From positions 118,687 through 182,686 of the forward strand of contig PMUI01000070.1 of the NCBI GenBank assembly GCA_003166955.1: DNA of 64,000 nucleotides. Reading direction: 5' to 3'. Both the position numbers and the translations under genes were made by a program. Source of the stretch: Acidobacterium sp. (GTDB lineage Bacteria; Acidobacteriota; Terriglobia; Terriglobales; Acidobacteriaceae). The notes under the pieces are model-generated. The model saw only the letters and a list, made by a program, of their open reading frames with translations. It ran no database searches and had not been told where the DNA came from. Below, piece after piece: positions 30,631-39,944 of this stretch; within the stretch, counting starts at the first letter, position 1; the number at the start of each line of letters is the position of its first letter.

Positions 30631-31472
30631 CTACGAGTAATCAGATATCTCTTGTAATTCCTCTGCGATTGCGTTGTCTCGAAAGCTCAACAACGTTTCC
30701 GGAGGTACAGGCAGGGCTCGCAACAGAGCCTGAGAGGCCGCGTGATGTGCTTCGCTGAGTTGACCAACAGGCAGGTTCTCAACGATCGCTCCATCGTGAA
30801 GGACGGCAACGCGATCGCAGATCTGGATCACGGAGATCAGATCGTGCGAGATGTACAGAAGCGTCATACCGTGTCTGCGGTTCAGGCGCCTCAGCAGATC
30901 GACGATCTGCGATTGAGTGACCGGATCCAGCGCGCTGGTGGGTTCATCCGCCACGATGAGCGCAGGACGATGCAGAAGCGCTAGCGCGATCAGCACACGT
31001 TGCGCCTGCCCCACGCTGATCTCCCGCGGACGGCGGCGCAGAAACTCCGCATCGGAGGGCAACTGCACCTCCTCCATCAACTCGCGGATTCTCTCTGCCA
31101 AAGCGCTGCGGCCCCGCCTTTCATGAGCGCGCCACGCCTCCTCAAAGTGTCTCAGCAGGCTGATCGCCGTGTTGAGTGCGGTCATCGGACTCTGTGGAAT
31201 CAGCGCGATCTCTCGGCCCCGAAGGCTGCGCAGCTGCTTCTCTAGAGTTCCAGCAGATTTCGGCCCCGCAGCAGAACCTCCCCGGAAACGCGGCCGCCGC
31301 GCCATGGCAGCAATCCGAGCATAGAGAGGACCAGTGTGCTCTTTCCTGCACCGCTGGAACCGACCAATCCGAGAATTTCGCCCTGCTGCAGGTCGAAACG
31401 GACCCCGGAGAGAATGATCTTTTTGGAATAACCGGCAGAAAGGGAAACATGCAGCAGCGTTCCATCGTTCAT
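30631..31472 (-). pseudogene. oligopeptide-type ABC transporter ATPase, frameshifted
   Basis: One ATPase gene in two frames. From ATG 31472 the first frame gives the Walker A GSSGAGKST and reaches GRNLLEL, where TAG stops it at 31242-31244. The other frame continues with EKQLRSLRGREIALIPQSP, the Q-loop, the ABC signature ISVGQAQR, Walker B LIVADEPTSALD and the H-loop ISHD. One added base near 31243 (CTC TNA GAG AAG) restores LSEKQL and a 280-aa protein; the length is 842 bases, one short of a multiple of three. This fits the DppD/OppD-type ATPase. Only one ATPase is encoded, whereas Dpp/Opp systems usually have two. The start overlaps the stop of the binding-protein gene (ATGA). Confidence 0.85.
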
Positions 31473-33103
31473 CGTGTCCCCTGCAAACGAAGCCGCTCCA
31501 CATTCCACGTCAGTCGCGGCGCCAGAACGGCCGGCTCTGCCCCCTGCAGCTTCGGCGACACTGCCACCAGTGCATTGGGATAAACAAGGTAGATAAACGG
31601 CTGCTGGTCGGCAACGATTTGCTGCACCCGATCGACCGCCTTCTTCCGCTCCGCAGTCACATCGCTGGCTGCCTGCTGATCGACGAGCCGATCGATCTCC
31701 GCTTCCCACGGTGTGGCCGGCGTCTTTTCCGAAGGATTCCATTGATGGTTCGGCGAGGAACTCAGCCAGATGTTCATCATCGCGTTCGGCTCGGGATCGA
31801 CGTTCTCGAGACCGAGCAGACACGCCTCGTAGTCCTGCGTGTGCATCAGCCGCTCGATCAACGCGGGGAAGTCCAGGGTCACCACAGTGACCTGCATGCC
31901 CAGAGCCGCCAGATCCTGCTGGATCAGAGTGGCCATTTTCTCGCGCGCCGCGTTGCCGGTATTGGTCAGAATCGAGAACTTCACCGGGTGTCCCGCACCA
32001 TCGACCAGTTCCGCGCCATGCAGGTGGAAACCGTCAGATGCAAGCGCGGCTTTGGCAGCCGCGACGTCAGTTTGCGGTGCCGAGAGAGAGCGGTTGTACC
32101 AGAACGAGTTGGCTGGAGAGATAAACGAATATGCCGGCGTGGCGTGGCCGAGGTAAGCGATCCGGGACAGATCGGATCGACGAATCGCCTGTGAGACCGC
32201 GACTCGGAAAGCACGACTCTGAAACCAGGCCTTCTCCCACGCGGGGAGAGGCGACGCGGGTGCCTGATTGAACCACAACTGCTCCGTATTCAGCGAAGGG
32301 CCAAGGTCCCGCACCAGTCCAGGAGCCCGCTTACCGAGAAGCTCGAAATAATCCGGCGCGAGGCTGTCGATCAGGTCGTATTCGCCGCGTTGCAGCAGTC
32401 GGATTTCCTGCTCCGTATTCTCCAGAATGTCGAGGCGCACTCCGGTCGCATACGGCAACGATCTGCCCGCACTATCCTTCAGCGCATAGTGAGGGTTGCG
32501 GCGGAGGCGGACATATCGCGAGCGGCGATAGTCGGCGACGAAGAAGGGTCCCGCGGTGACGCGTCCCTCGGAGGGACGCTCAGCGGGTTCGATGGCGATC
32601 TCGTCGAAGACTTTACCAATCGCGATTACACGCTTCGGCAGATGGACGACGACAGTCCTGTCGTTGGGCGCATCCACGGTGACGCCCGCCGGAGAGACAA
32701 ACTCCTCAGCGACTGGCGCCGCAGTGGCGGGCAAAAGAACACGCCGCAGCGACCAAGCCACATCGCGCGCCGTCAGGCTGCTGCCGTCGGAAAACTCCAG
32801 ACCAAAGCCAAGAGTGAAGGTGACGGTTTTTCCGTCCGGGGAAATGTTCCAGTCCTCGGCCAGCTCGGGTTCCACTTTCTGGGTCAGGCGATTGAATCGA
32901 AGCAGAACGCCGGCAGTGAGATTCCGGATCGTTTCAGATTCTTCGTCATCGACTTTGGCGGGGTCGAACGTCTTCGGGTCGTAGCCGATAGTCCTGGCGA
33001 GTTCTCCGGGCAGGCGCGGCGCAGCCTGCGCCCGACCGATCACGGCGGGCATCAGGGACAGCAGCGCGGCAAGACCGATAACAGGGCGACGCGAGAGGTT
33101 CAT
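31469..33103 (-). CDS. extracellular solute-binding protein, family 5 (peptide/nickel type)
   Basis: Periplasmic binding component of the ABC transporter. It has a signal peptide (VIGLAALLSLMPAVIGRAQA) and SBP_bac_5 features: ELAEDWNISPDGKTVTFTL near the N-terminus, DGSSLTARDVAWSL, QSRAFRVAVSQAIRR, and the C-terminal lobe segment QQIVADQQPFIYLVYP. Length (544 aa from ATG 33103) is normal for Dpp/Opp binding proteins. ATG 33103 lies 4 bases after the permease stop. The 3' end overlaps the ATPase start by 4 bp. The substrate is unknown; peptides are the default expectation. Confidence 0.9.
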   Translation of the reverse strand: MNLSRRPVIGLAALLSLMPAVIGRAQAAPRLPGELARTIGYDPKTFDPAKVDDEESETIRNLTAGVLLRFNRLTQKVEPELAEDWNISPDGKTVTFTLGFGLEFSDGSSLTARDVAWSLRRVLLPATAAPVAEEFVSPAGVTVDAPNDRTVVVHLPKRVIAIGKVFDEIAIEPAERPSEGRVTAGPFFVADYRRSRYVRLRRNPHYALKDSAGRSLPYATGVRLDILENTEQEIRLLQRGEYDLIDSLAPDYFELLGKRAPGLVRDLGPSLNTEQLWFNQAPASPLPAWEKAWFQSRAFRVAVSQAIRRSDLSRIAYLGHATPAYSFISPANSFWYNRSLSAPQTDVAAAKAALASDGFHLHGAELVDGAGHPVKFSILTNTGNAAREKMATLIQQDLAALGMQVTVVTLDFPALIERLMHTQDYEACLLGLENVDPEPNAMMNIWLSSSPNHQWNPSEKTPATPWEAEIDRLVDQQAASDVTAERKKAVDRVQQIVADQQPFIYLVYPNALVAVSPKLQGAEPAVLAPRLTWNVERLRLQGTR

Positions 33104-33107
33104 GCGA

Positions 33108-33896
33108 TCACGCCTCCACCGCGACGCCTTCAAGAAGGAGCAAAACCAGGACGAGAAGAGCTATGGGGAAATACACCCACCGAGTCTGCATCAGCATTGG
33201 GGAGTTGTTCAGTTCGAACAGCATTCCTCCCCACGATGGCAGCGGTTCACCGACGCCGAGGCCGAGGGCTCCGAGATTCGCCTCGGCCATCACGAAAGCC
33301 GGGATGCTGATCAGAAATTGCGGCAGGAGCAGCGGGAAGAGATTCGGAATTACATGGCGGACGACTCCCGCACCGCTCAGTCCGGAGGCGCGGGCGTAGA
33401 GCATCCAGTCCGACGTTTTCAACTGCAACGCGCCGCGATAGACGGCGCGGGCGCTGGCCGGCCATCCCAAGGCTGCGAGAACCAGAAACGTAATCGCGGC
33501 AGATTGCGCCGGCAAGGTTGTGAGCGGCAACGCCGAGCGCACCATCATCAACAGGAACATCCATGGCAAAGCCAGAAAGACATCGCACAGGAGCATGGCG
33601 GTCCATCCCATCGAGGCTCGGCCAAACGCGGCCAGCGTACCCACGCCGGCTGCGGCTGCGGTAGTCAGAGCGGAAGCGACGACCGCGCCTGCGAGACTGA
33701 GCAGAAAGGCGGCGGCAACCCGCACAAGGCGATCTCGGCCCAGTGCGTCGGTACCGGCCCGGTGCATCGCCGAAGATGCGGCCAATGTCGCATCGCGATC
33801 CTGCCTTTCGTAGCTGGTGCCCGGCAGGACGAGGATGCCGGATGCGGCCACAATCAGGCCTGCCAGCAACCACAGAACCGAGGCGCGGATCTTCAT
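33108..33896 (-). CDS. ABC transporter permease, DppC/OppC-like
   Basis: Integral membrane permease of ~262 aa with several hydrophobic segments (VLWLLAGLIVAASGILVL, AAFLLSLAGAVVASALT, LLLPQFLISIPAFVM, VYFPIALLVLVLLLL). The cytoplasmic coupling loop with an EAA-like motif is ARASGLSGAGVVRHVIPNLF. The mid-protein stretch GTDALGRDRLVR matches the OppC-family signature near the first periplasmic loop. The ATG at 33896 overlaps the preceding permease stop (ATGA, 33893-33896), showing a tightly coupled operon. Confidence 0.87.
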   Translation of the reverse strand: MKIRASVLWLLAGLIVAASGILVLPGTSYERQDRDATLAASSAMHRAGTDALGRDRLVRVAAAFLLSLAGAVVASALTTAAAAGVGTLAAFGRASMGWTAMLLCDVFLALPWMFLLMMVRSALPLTTLPAQSAAITFLVLAALGWPASARAVYRGALQLKTSDWMLYARASGLSGAGVVRHVIPNLFPLLLPQFLISIPAFVMAEANLGALGLGVGEPLPSWGGMLFELNNSPMLMQTRWVYFPIALLVLVLLLLEGVAVEA

Positions 33897-34750
33897 GCGC
33901 TCTCCCACTCCGCTTTGCGCGGCGTTGCCATGCCGCTGCAGGTCACCGCCAGAGCCATCACCAGCATCACCGACAGCAGCACGGGCAAATCACGGTTGAG
34001 GGCGGCGTTCCACGCCAGTTGACCGACACCAGCGACATTGAAGATCACTTCCACGGGTACCAGTGCGCTCAGCGCGGTGACGAAGGACAGAGAGGCGAGA
34101 GCCCCGAGTTGCGACGCCAGAGCGGGAGCAATGTGCGCGACCAGCAAACGCGATGTGCGCACACCCTGCGCCCGCGCCTGCATTACGTACGGTTCGAGCC
34201 ATGCTCTGCGCAACGCATGATCGAGAAACTTGAAATCGCGTGCCGCCAGCAGGAGCGCCATAACCAGCACTGGGCCTCCGCTGTCAGCGAGCAGGCAGAA
34301 GGTCGCCAACGCTGCGGTGGGAATGGCGAGCAGCACGGTCGCAGGCGCCTGCCAGAGAAGCAAGGGATTCCTTCCCGCGGTGGAAAACAACGCGGCGCAC
34401 AGGGCCATCATCCACCCGAGGCTCATTCCGCGAAGGAGAAGACCGCCGCTGACCGCCAACCGGGGAGTGATCAGTTCTGAGACCGGAACGGCAAACTGGC
34501 GCGAGATGCCGAAGTCTCCGCGAAGAGGGCCGCGAAGTTCGCCGAGAAGCATCCGAGGGAGCGACCGGCTGCGCGCAGCTTCCGCTGAAAGTTGGGAGCG
34601 CGCTTCGGTTGCGTAGCGGTTGTCCATCTCTCTCGCGTCGCTCAGATAGCCCGGTGCGAATCGCACCAGAAGAGTAGACCCCACAATAACCAGAAGCAGG
34701 ATGGTGAGCGTTCGGGCGAACCATCTGAGGACGGCGAGGGCGGCCTTCAT
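33893..34750 (-). CDS. ABC transporter permease, DppB/OppB-like
   Basis: First permease of the transporter, 285 aa. It has an N-terminal membrane helix (LTILLLVIVGSTLLVRFAPG, the DppB-type start), GDFGISRQFAVPVSELI, several further helices and the EAA-like loop ARAQGVRTSRLLVAHIAPAL. The ATG at 34750 overlaps the stop of the upstream HD-GYP gene by 4 bp (34747-34750), so translation of the transporter is coupled to that regulator gene. Confidence 0.86.
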   Translation of the reverse strand: MKAALAVLRWFARTLTILLLVIVGSTLLVRFAPGYLSDAREMDNRYATEARSQLSAEAARSRSLPRMLLGELRGPLRGDFGISRQFAVPVSELITPRLAVSGGLLLRGMSLGWMMALCAALFSTAGRNPLLLWQAPATVLLAIPTAALATFCLLADSGGPVLVMALLLAARDFKFLDHALRRAWLEPYVMQARAQGVRTSRLLVAHIAPALASQLGALASLSFVTALSALVPVEVIFNVAGVGQLAWNAALNRDLPVLLSVMLVMALAVTCSGMATPRKAEWESA

Positions 34751-36204
34751 GACGTCTTTAGTCCTGCAAGGACGTGGTCGTCGTGATCGACGATGCGTTC
34801 GGTGGCTGCATGGGCCGGCGCCACCTGGATTCCGCCGGACAGGGTTGCCGCAGCGTCCGACGCGGTTTCGAATCCCGCCCCCGGGGCCGCGCCGCGCTCG
34901 ATGAAAATGTTGGTCTCGAGCGGCTCCATTTCGCTGCTATGCCGGCGTGCCATTTCTTCCAGCGCCGGATAATGTTGTTCGAGCAGATGCACGATCTCGG
35001 GATCGAACTGCGTGCCGGCTCTGCTCTTCACGATGGCCATCGCCTCTTCAATCGGAAGGGCGCGCCGATAGGGACGCTCGGACGCGAGTGCATCGAAGCA
35101 GTCGACCACGGTCAGGATGCGGGCGCCGATCGGAATTTCCTCTCCCTTCAATCCGTCCGGATAACCGCTGCCGTCCCAGGCCTCATGGTGCGACCGGACA
35201 ATCGGGACCACGGGGTAAGGAAACTTGACGCGTTCGAGGATATCGGCGCCCACCAAGGTATGTGTCTTGATCTTTTCGAATTCTTCGTGCGTGAGTTTGC
35301 CCGGCTTGTTCAGGATCTGTTCCGGAATGGCGAGCTTTCCGATGTCATGCAGAAATGCCGCGATGTGCAGGGCCTGCATGAGTGACGGCTCCAGTTGCAT
35401 GATCCTGCCCAGTTCCGTCACATAGACGCGAACCCGCATCAGATGATCGTGCGTGCCCTCGTCCTTCGCTTCGATGGCCATCGAAAGACTCTCGATGGTT
35501 CGCATGTAGAGGGCTTCGACTTCCCGGATGTGGTGTTCACGATCCATTACCATCGCCATCTGTGCGCAATAGGCTCGATACACGGTATAGACCATCGGGA
35601 TCAGAAGAAGGGATGTGAGCCAGCCGAACCGGATGCCGATGAAATCGGCCAGAACGGCGAGCATCGCGCCGACGAGGTAGAAGGGGAGATACCAGAGGAA
35701 CTCCTGCCGCCAGTGACGCAACGGCGATGTGTCCGATGACCAGCCGATGACGAGCGCGACCGGGATAGTGTTAGCGAAGAAATAGACGGTGGACGCCAGG
35801 GCGAGCACCGGCGCGTTCTCGGGATGCGCTCGCATGACGGCGGCGAAGGTCATCCACGCGAGAATCGTGGCGGTTGTGACATTCGCGACGTTGAAGAGGA
35901 TCTGAACGATCGTAAATGGCTTGACGACGCGGAATCGGCACTGCGCGATCACGCTGCAAACTGCCAGGCAGACGGCCTGCAGTGGAGACAACTGGAGAAT
36001 GCCCAGGAAGATGAAGGGAAAATTGACCGACATCGTCCCCTCGCTCTTCGGCATGGCGACTTTCATGCCGGAACTGAGGAGGATCACAACGAGATACACG
36101 AAAAAGTGAATCCACTGCTGCGCGGCGTGCCCCCGCACGACGGAGAGACACGCGATCGCTCCGGCCACTACAACACAAACGAGAGCCCTGACACGGGTCG
36201 GCAC
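34747..36204 (-). CDS. membrane-anchored HD-GYP domain phosphodiesterase
   Basis: Predicted cyclic-di-GMP phosphodiesterase with an integral-membrane sensor. The first ~220 residues hold about six hydrophobic segments. The HD-GYP domain is complete: THDHLMRV, LHDIGKLAIPE, HHEAWDGSGYPDGLKGEEIP, and VVDCFDALASERPYR. A ~70-residue tail follows. The GTG at 36204 is chosen because upstream in-frame codons (ATG 36276, TTG 36288) fall inside a direct repeat that is also present as non-coding DNA ~174 bp away. The purine-rich GAGAAAAGAGAA precedes the GTG. Its stop overlaps the dppB-like start (ATGA), making it the first gene of the transporter operon. Confidence in function is high, in the start moderate. 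Confidence 0.85.
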   Translation of the reverse strand: MPTRVRALVCVVVAGAIACLSVVRGHAAQQWIHFFVYLVVILLSSGMKVAMPKSEGTMSVNFPFIFLGILQLSPLQAVCLAVCSVIAQCRFRVVKPFTIVQILFNVANVTTATILAWMTFAAVMRAHPENAPVLALASTVYFFANTIPVALVIGWSSDTSPLRHWRQEFLWYLPFYLVGAMLAVLADFIGIRFGWLTSLLLIPMVYTVYRAYCAQMAMVMDREHHIREVEALYMRTIESLSMAIEAKDEGTHDHLMRVRVYVTELGRIMQLEPSLMQALHIAAFLHDIGKLAIPEQILNKPGKLTHEEFEKIKTHTLVGADILERVKFPYPVVPIVRSHHEAWDGSGYPDGLKGEEIPIGARILTVVDCFDALASERPYRRALPIEEAMAIVKSRAGTQFDPEIVHLLEQHYPALEEMARRHSSEMEPLETNIFIERGAAPGAGFETASDAAATLSGGIQVAPAHAATERIVDHDDHVLAGLKTS

Positions 36205-36217
36205 AATTCTCTTTTCT

Positions 36218-36525
36218 CGAACGCTGAACGCCGAACGCTGAGAATGGGGCTCCTCGCAAGTGATCTCGTTTCCCATCACCAGGGTCAAATGGGCCTATCG
36301 ACTGAGAATACAAACCATGCAATATCAATCACTTGGTCAAAAGGTTGACCTGGAATCGAAATCGAAGGGCTGGACCACGGAAAGGAGCTTTCGAACGCTG
36401 AACGCTGAACGCTGAAGAACGGGGCTCGTCGCAAGTGATCTCGTTTCCATCACCGGGGTCAAATGGGCCCGAAGGAGGAAATTGCAAGCCAAGCGCAATC
36501 AATCAGTTAATCAAAAGGTTGATCC
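36218..36525. repeat. direct duplication (two ~130-bp copies, 174 bp apart) upstream of the HD-GYP operon
   Basis: Copy 1 (36218-36351) and copy 2 (36392-36525) share the same blocks in the same order. First comes a 7-bp AACGCTG microrepeat repeated about three times. A nearly identical ~50-base block ending GGTCAAATGGGCC follows, then a distal block ending in TCAAAAGGTTGA (36337 and 36511). Corresponding blocks are offset by exactly 174 bp, with 35-40 less similar bases between. The whole lies in the gap between accD and the HD-GYP gene and so forms the operon's 5' region. Confidence 0.8.
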
Positions 36526-36579
36526 CAGGGGGGCAAAGGGCATGGCCCGATCGCAGCCAACTCGCAGTTCGCTGACCGT

Positions 36580-37428
36580 TCAGGCCGCCTTCGGCAGTCC
36601 CATAAAGTCGAACGCCCGGATCATATACGCCTTCATCTCGTGCCGCGGAACGATGGCGTCGAGGAAGCCGTGCGACAGCAGAAACTCCGACCGCTGGAAA
36701 CCCTCCGGCAGCTTTTGCCGGATGGTCTGCTCGATCACGCGCGGCCCGGCAAACCCGATCAGCGCTCCCGGCTCGGCGATGTTCAGATCGCCCAGCATCG
36801 CGAAACTGGCCGTCACGCCGCCGGTCGTCGGATTGGTGAGCACCGAGATGTACGGAATGCGAGCCTCATCCAGACGGGCCAGTGCAGTGGAGACCTTGGC
36901 GAGTTGCATCAGGCTCACGATTCCTTCCATCATGCGCGCGCCACCCGAGGCCGCGACCGTGATCAGCGGCTGCCGCTGATCGTGTGCCCGATCAATGGCA
37001 CGCGCGATGGTTTCGCCAACAACCGCGCCCATGCTGCCGCCGATGAAGTTGTATTCGATGACGCTCAGCACGACGCGATGCGGTCCAAGCGAGCCCTGCA
37101 CGTTCACGATGGCGTCGAAGAGTCCTGTCTCGTTTCGCGCTTTGGCCAGGCGGTCCTTGTACGGCTTCAGGTCGACGAACTGCAGCGGGTCGGTCGATTT
37201 CAGGTTGCCGTCGATCCACTCGAATCCAGGCTCAAGCAGGCCGCTGATCCGAGCCTGCGCGCTGATGCGGCCATGCCTGCCGCACTTGGGGCACACCTGC
37301 AGGTTGGCTTCGAGATCGGCCTTCCAGATCGGCTGACTGCACCCTTCGCACTTGATCCAGAGGCCCTCGGTGCGCACCCGGTTTTCGCCCGACTCAATGT
37401 TGTTGTCTTCCCGTCTGAACCACGACAT
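36580..37428 (-). CDS. accD: acetyl-CoA carboxylase carboxyltransferase subunit beta
   Basis: Beta subunit of the carboxyltransferase of fatty-acid synthesis. The N-terminal zinc ribbon has C27, C30, C46 and C49 (KCEGC and VCPKCG). The crotonase-like core shows VVLSVIEYNFIGGSMGAVVGE, VAASGGARMMEGIVSLMQ and NPTTGGVTASFAMLGD. The ATG at 37428 (MSWFRRED) is the family-typical start; the upstream extension to 37581 is unsupported. Length is 282 aa, as usual. It is divergent from the zinc-ribbon membrane protein gene. Confidence 0.95.
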   Translation of the reverse strand: MSWFRREDNNIESGENRVRTEGLWIKCEGCSQPIWKADLEANLQVCPKCGRHGRISAQARISGLLEPGFEWIDGNLKSTDPLQFVDLKPYKDRLAKARNETGLFDAIVNVQGSLGPHRVVLSVIEYNFIGGSMGAVVGETIARAIDRAHDQRQPLITVAASGGARMMEGIVSLMQLAKVSTALARLDEARIPYISVLTNPTTGGVTASFAMLGDLNIAEPGALIGFAGPRVIEQTIRQKLPEGFQRSEFLLSHGFLDAIVPRHEMKAYMIRAFDFMGLPKAA

Positions 37429-37644
37429 CCGCGCTCCCACAAGGCAAAGTTCCGGCGAAAGCCTCACGGCGCGCCGAGCCAAATCTGCCAAGACCAGATT
37501 ATCAGGGCGGCATATCAGGGCGGCCTCCACGCACGCTGGCCTACTTTCCCGGTCCGCCTCGGCGCCAAGAATCGTCCCCAATGTCCGGAACCGGACGCCG
37601 TCCGCCTGCGTACTATGCTTTGTGTCCGGCGAAAGGTGCGAACC

Positions 37645-38169
37645 ATGTTCTGCAGCTTATGTGGTCAGCCGATCGATGCATACCAGCCGTTCTGCCCGCG
37701 GTGCGGACGCCAGGTCACGCCCATCGCGACGGCAACCCTGCCACCGTGGATGTGGACGCGTGTGCATCGCCACGTGCATACCCTCGGCATTCTCTGGATC
37801 GCCTACGCCGGGCTGACGATGATGAGCTGGCTGGTCGCTGTCGGTGTTCTCTCCGGCATCTTTCATGACTGGGCATTCCCCTTCAGCCACGGATTCGATG
37901 GCTTCTACGGCTTCCCCTTCAACCACCTTCCCTGGCTGGTTCCCATGATCACCGTGGTCCTGGCAGGCCGCGCTGTTCTCTGCCTCGTCACCGGCATCGC
38001 GCTGTTGCGCCGCGCACCCTGGGCGCGCGTGCTGGCCATCGTGGCGGCATTTCTGACGCTGGTCCGGCCGCTCCTCGGAACCTCGCTGGCCATCTACACG
38101 CTTTGGGTTTTGCTGCCCGGCGCCTCCGGCCAGGAGTACGACCAGATCGCAACGCCCAGCCTACAATAA
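37645..38169 (+). CDS. zinc-ribbon membrane protein of unknown function
   Basis: The 174-aa protein starts with a two-CxxC zinc ribbon ([21 protein letters not shown]). Three to four hydrophobic helices follow ([69 protein letters not shown]). Such zinc-ribbon-plus-membrane proteins are common and uncharacterised in Acidobacteriota. The ATG at 37645 has GAAAGG about 9 bases upstream. It ends 4 bases before hemB and is probably co-transcribed with it. Confidence 0.75.
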   Translation: MFCSLCGQPIDAYQPFCPRCGRQVTPIATATLPPWMWTRVHRHVHTLGILWIAYAGLTMMSWLVAVGVLSGIFHDWAFPFSHGFDGFYGFPFNHLPWLVPMITVVLAGRAVLCLVTGIALLRRAPWARVLAIVAAFLTLVRPLLGTSLAIYTLWVLLPGASGQEYDQIATPSLQ

Positions 38170-38173
38170 TTGC

Positions 38174-39160
38174 ATGGAATTCCCCATCAGCCGGATGCGG
38201 CGTTTGCGCCGCTCCGAGCCTCTGCGCGCGCTGGTGCGTGAAACGCGCCTGGAGCCGAGCGCGCTCATTCTGCCCCTGTTTCTCTGCCCGGGCGAGGGTG
38301 TCCGCCGCGCGATCGACTCCATGCCGGGGGTCTTCAATCTGTCCGTTGACGAGGCGGTGAAGGAGGCCGAGTCGGCCGCCGCGCTCGGTATCGGCGGGCT
38401 GCTGCTCTTCGGTCTTCCGGAAAACAAAGACGAGCTGGCGACCGGAGCCTGGGACAACGACGGCATTGTGCAGCGGGGACTGCGGGCACTGAAGCAGTCG
38501 AGCGCCGCAAAGAAGCTGGTGCTGATGGCTGACGTCTGCCTGTGCGAGTACACGTCGCATGGCCATTGCGGCATCGTAAAGCGAACCGGCGACGAATACG
38601 AAATCGAGAACGACTCGACGCTGGAGCTGCTGGCGAAGACCGGCGTTTCACTCGCGCGCGCCGGAGCCGATGTGGTGGCGCCCAGCGACATGATGGACGG
38701 CCGCGTAGCCGCGATCCGCGATGAACTCGACGAGAATGGACTGGAGCAGATACCCATCCTCTCGTATGCGGCGAAGTTTGCTTCGGCGTTCTATGGACCC
38801 TTTCGCGAAGCGGCGGACTCGGCGCCGCAGTTTGGCGACCGCCGCAGCTATCAGATGGATGGCGCAAATCTGCGCGAGGCGATGCGGGAGATCGAACTGG
38901 ACCTGGGCGAGGGCGCGGATATGATCCTGATGAAGCCCGCCATGCCGTACCTCGATGTGATTCGCGCGGCCCGGGATCGCTTCGATGTGCCTCTCGGGGC
39001 TTATCAGGTCTCCGGCGAGTATTCGATGCTGCAGGCGGCCTTCGCTCGCGGCTGGCTGGAACCCTGTCGGGCGATGATGGAGTCGCTGCTATCGATCCGG
39101 CGCGCGGGCGCTGGATTCATCGTGACCTATTTCGCGCAGGAAGCCGCGAAGGCGCTCTGA
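38174..39160 (+). CDS. hemB: delta-aminolevulinic acid dehydratase (porphobilinogen synthase)
   Basis: Condenses two 5-aminolevulinate molecules to porphobilinogen in haem synthesis. It has 328 aa, a normal length. The two active-site lysines are visible: K201 in [15 protein letters not shown] and the Schiff-base K254 in [14 protein letters not shown]. The Cys-rich metal site [15 protein letters not shown] indicates the zinc-dependent type. The C-terminal [16 protein letters not shown] is characteristic. Confidence 0.96.
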   Translation: MEFPISRMRRLRRSEPLRALVRETRLEPSALILPLFLCPGEGVRRAIDSMPGVFNLSVDEAVKEAESAAALGIGGLLLFGLPENKDELATGAWDNDGIVQRGLRALKQSSAAKKLVLMADVCLCEYTSHGHCGIVKRTGDEYEIENDSTLELLAKTGVSLARAGADVVAPSDMMDGRVAAIRDELDENGLEQIPILSYAAKFASAFYGPFREAADSAPQFGDRRSYQMDGANLREAMREIELDLGEGADMILMKPAMPYLDVIRAARDRFDVPLGAYQVSGEYSMLQAAFARGWLEPCRAMMESLLSIRRAGAGFIVTYFAQEAAKAL

Positions 39161-39175
39161 GGTAAAGAAGGCCCG

Positions 39176-39796
39176 ATGGGGTACAACCACTACTGGCGTC
39201 GACCTCTGGAGATTAAACGAGATGCGTTCTCGCTCATCGTCGCCGATTTTCGGCGGTGCGTTCTGGCTCTCGATGACGCGGGTGTGGTTCTTGCCGGACC
39301 GACTGGCGAGGGCCTTCCCCGAATCGATCAGGATGTCATCGCCTTCAACGGCGTGCGTCATTGTGGCCATCCCGAAAACGAGGCGATCTGTATTCCGTTT
39401 CCCTCGGAGCGTGCATCCGGTGTCGGGGATTCCAGCGATGCGATTGTCGGATCCTGGTCGATTGGCGTGCAAATCCGGCGCAGAACATGCAACGGCGATT
39501 GCAGCTATGAGTCCTTTATTCTCGAGCGCATTCTGACACCAGAGGAAACGAAGCCTTCCGGTGCTCGCGATGGCGGACGACATCTCGACGATTGCAAAAC
39601 CGGCTTCCGCCCCTACGATCTTGCGGTTCAATGCGCTCTGCTCGTCAGTAAGCACCACCTTGGCGATGAATTCTACGTGTATTCGTCAGGATCGGACTGG
39701 CACTGGAATGATGTTCGGCGTATGTGCTACGTGCATCTGGGATACCCGCTTTCCGAATTCAGAATCGATCGGGACGCGGGCCTGGTTGAACCATGA
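39176..39796 (+). CDS. conserved hypothetical protein (MGYxHYW family)
   Basis: The 206-aa soluble protein begins MGYNHYWRRP. Recognisable spaced features are DVIAFNG, a CKTGFRPYDLAVQCALL segment and SKHHLGDEFYVYSSG. I recall this layout from an uncharacterised family found in phages and bacteria (MGYTHYW start, FNG, KPYDxxV, KHHxGD); no biochemical role is known to me. It starts 15 bases after hemB with AAAGAAGG as a ribosome binding site, and is followed by a 148-base gap before lpd. Confidence 0.6.
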   Translation: MGYNHYWRRPLEIKRDAFSLIVADFRRCVLALDDAGVVLAGPTGEGLPRIDQDVIAFNGVRHCGHPENEAICIPFPSERASGVGDSSDAIVGSWSIGVQIRRRTCNGDCSYESFILERILTPEETKPSGARDGGRHLDDCKTGFRPYDLAVQCALLVSKHHLGDEFYVYSSGSDWHWNDVRRMCYVHLGYPLSEFRIDRDAGLVEP

Positions 39797-39865
39797 TGCG
39801 GCTGGCTCTCGCCGACCCGAATCCTCGCGCTGGCGTTCCGAATCTTCCACTTCGGGCGTCCTGCG

Positions 39866-39871
39866 TACAAT
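39866..39871 (+). promoter_or_regulatory. possible -10 element of the lpd-lipB-E2 operon
   Basis: TACAAT lies ~75 bases upstream of the lpd start, with a poor -35 candidate (CTTCCA, 39844-39849, 16-bp spacer). It is the only reasonable promoter-like element in the 148-base gap; support is weak. Confidence 0.3.
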
Positions 39872-39944
39872 AACAATTTGGGCGCACCGCGCCGGATGCG
39901 CGCACTGCACCGGCAGCATGCACCTTTCCTGAACGGAGCTTTCC

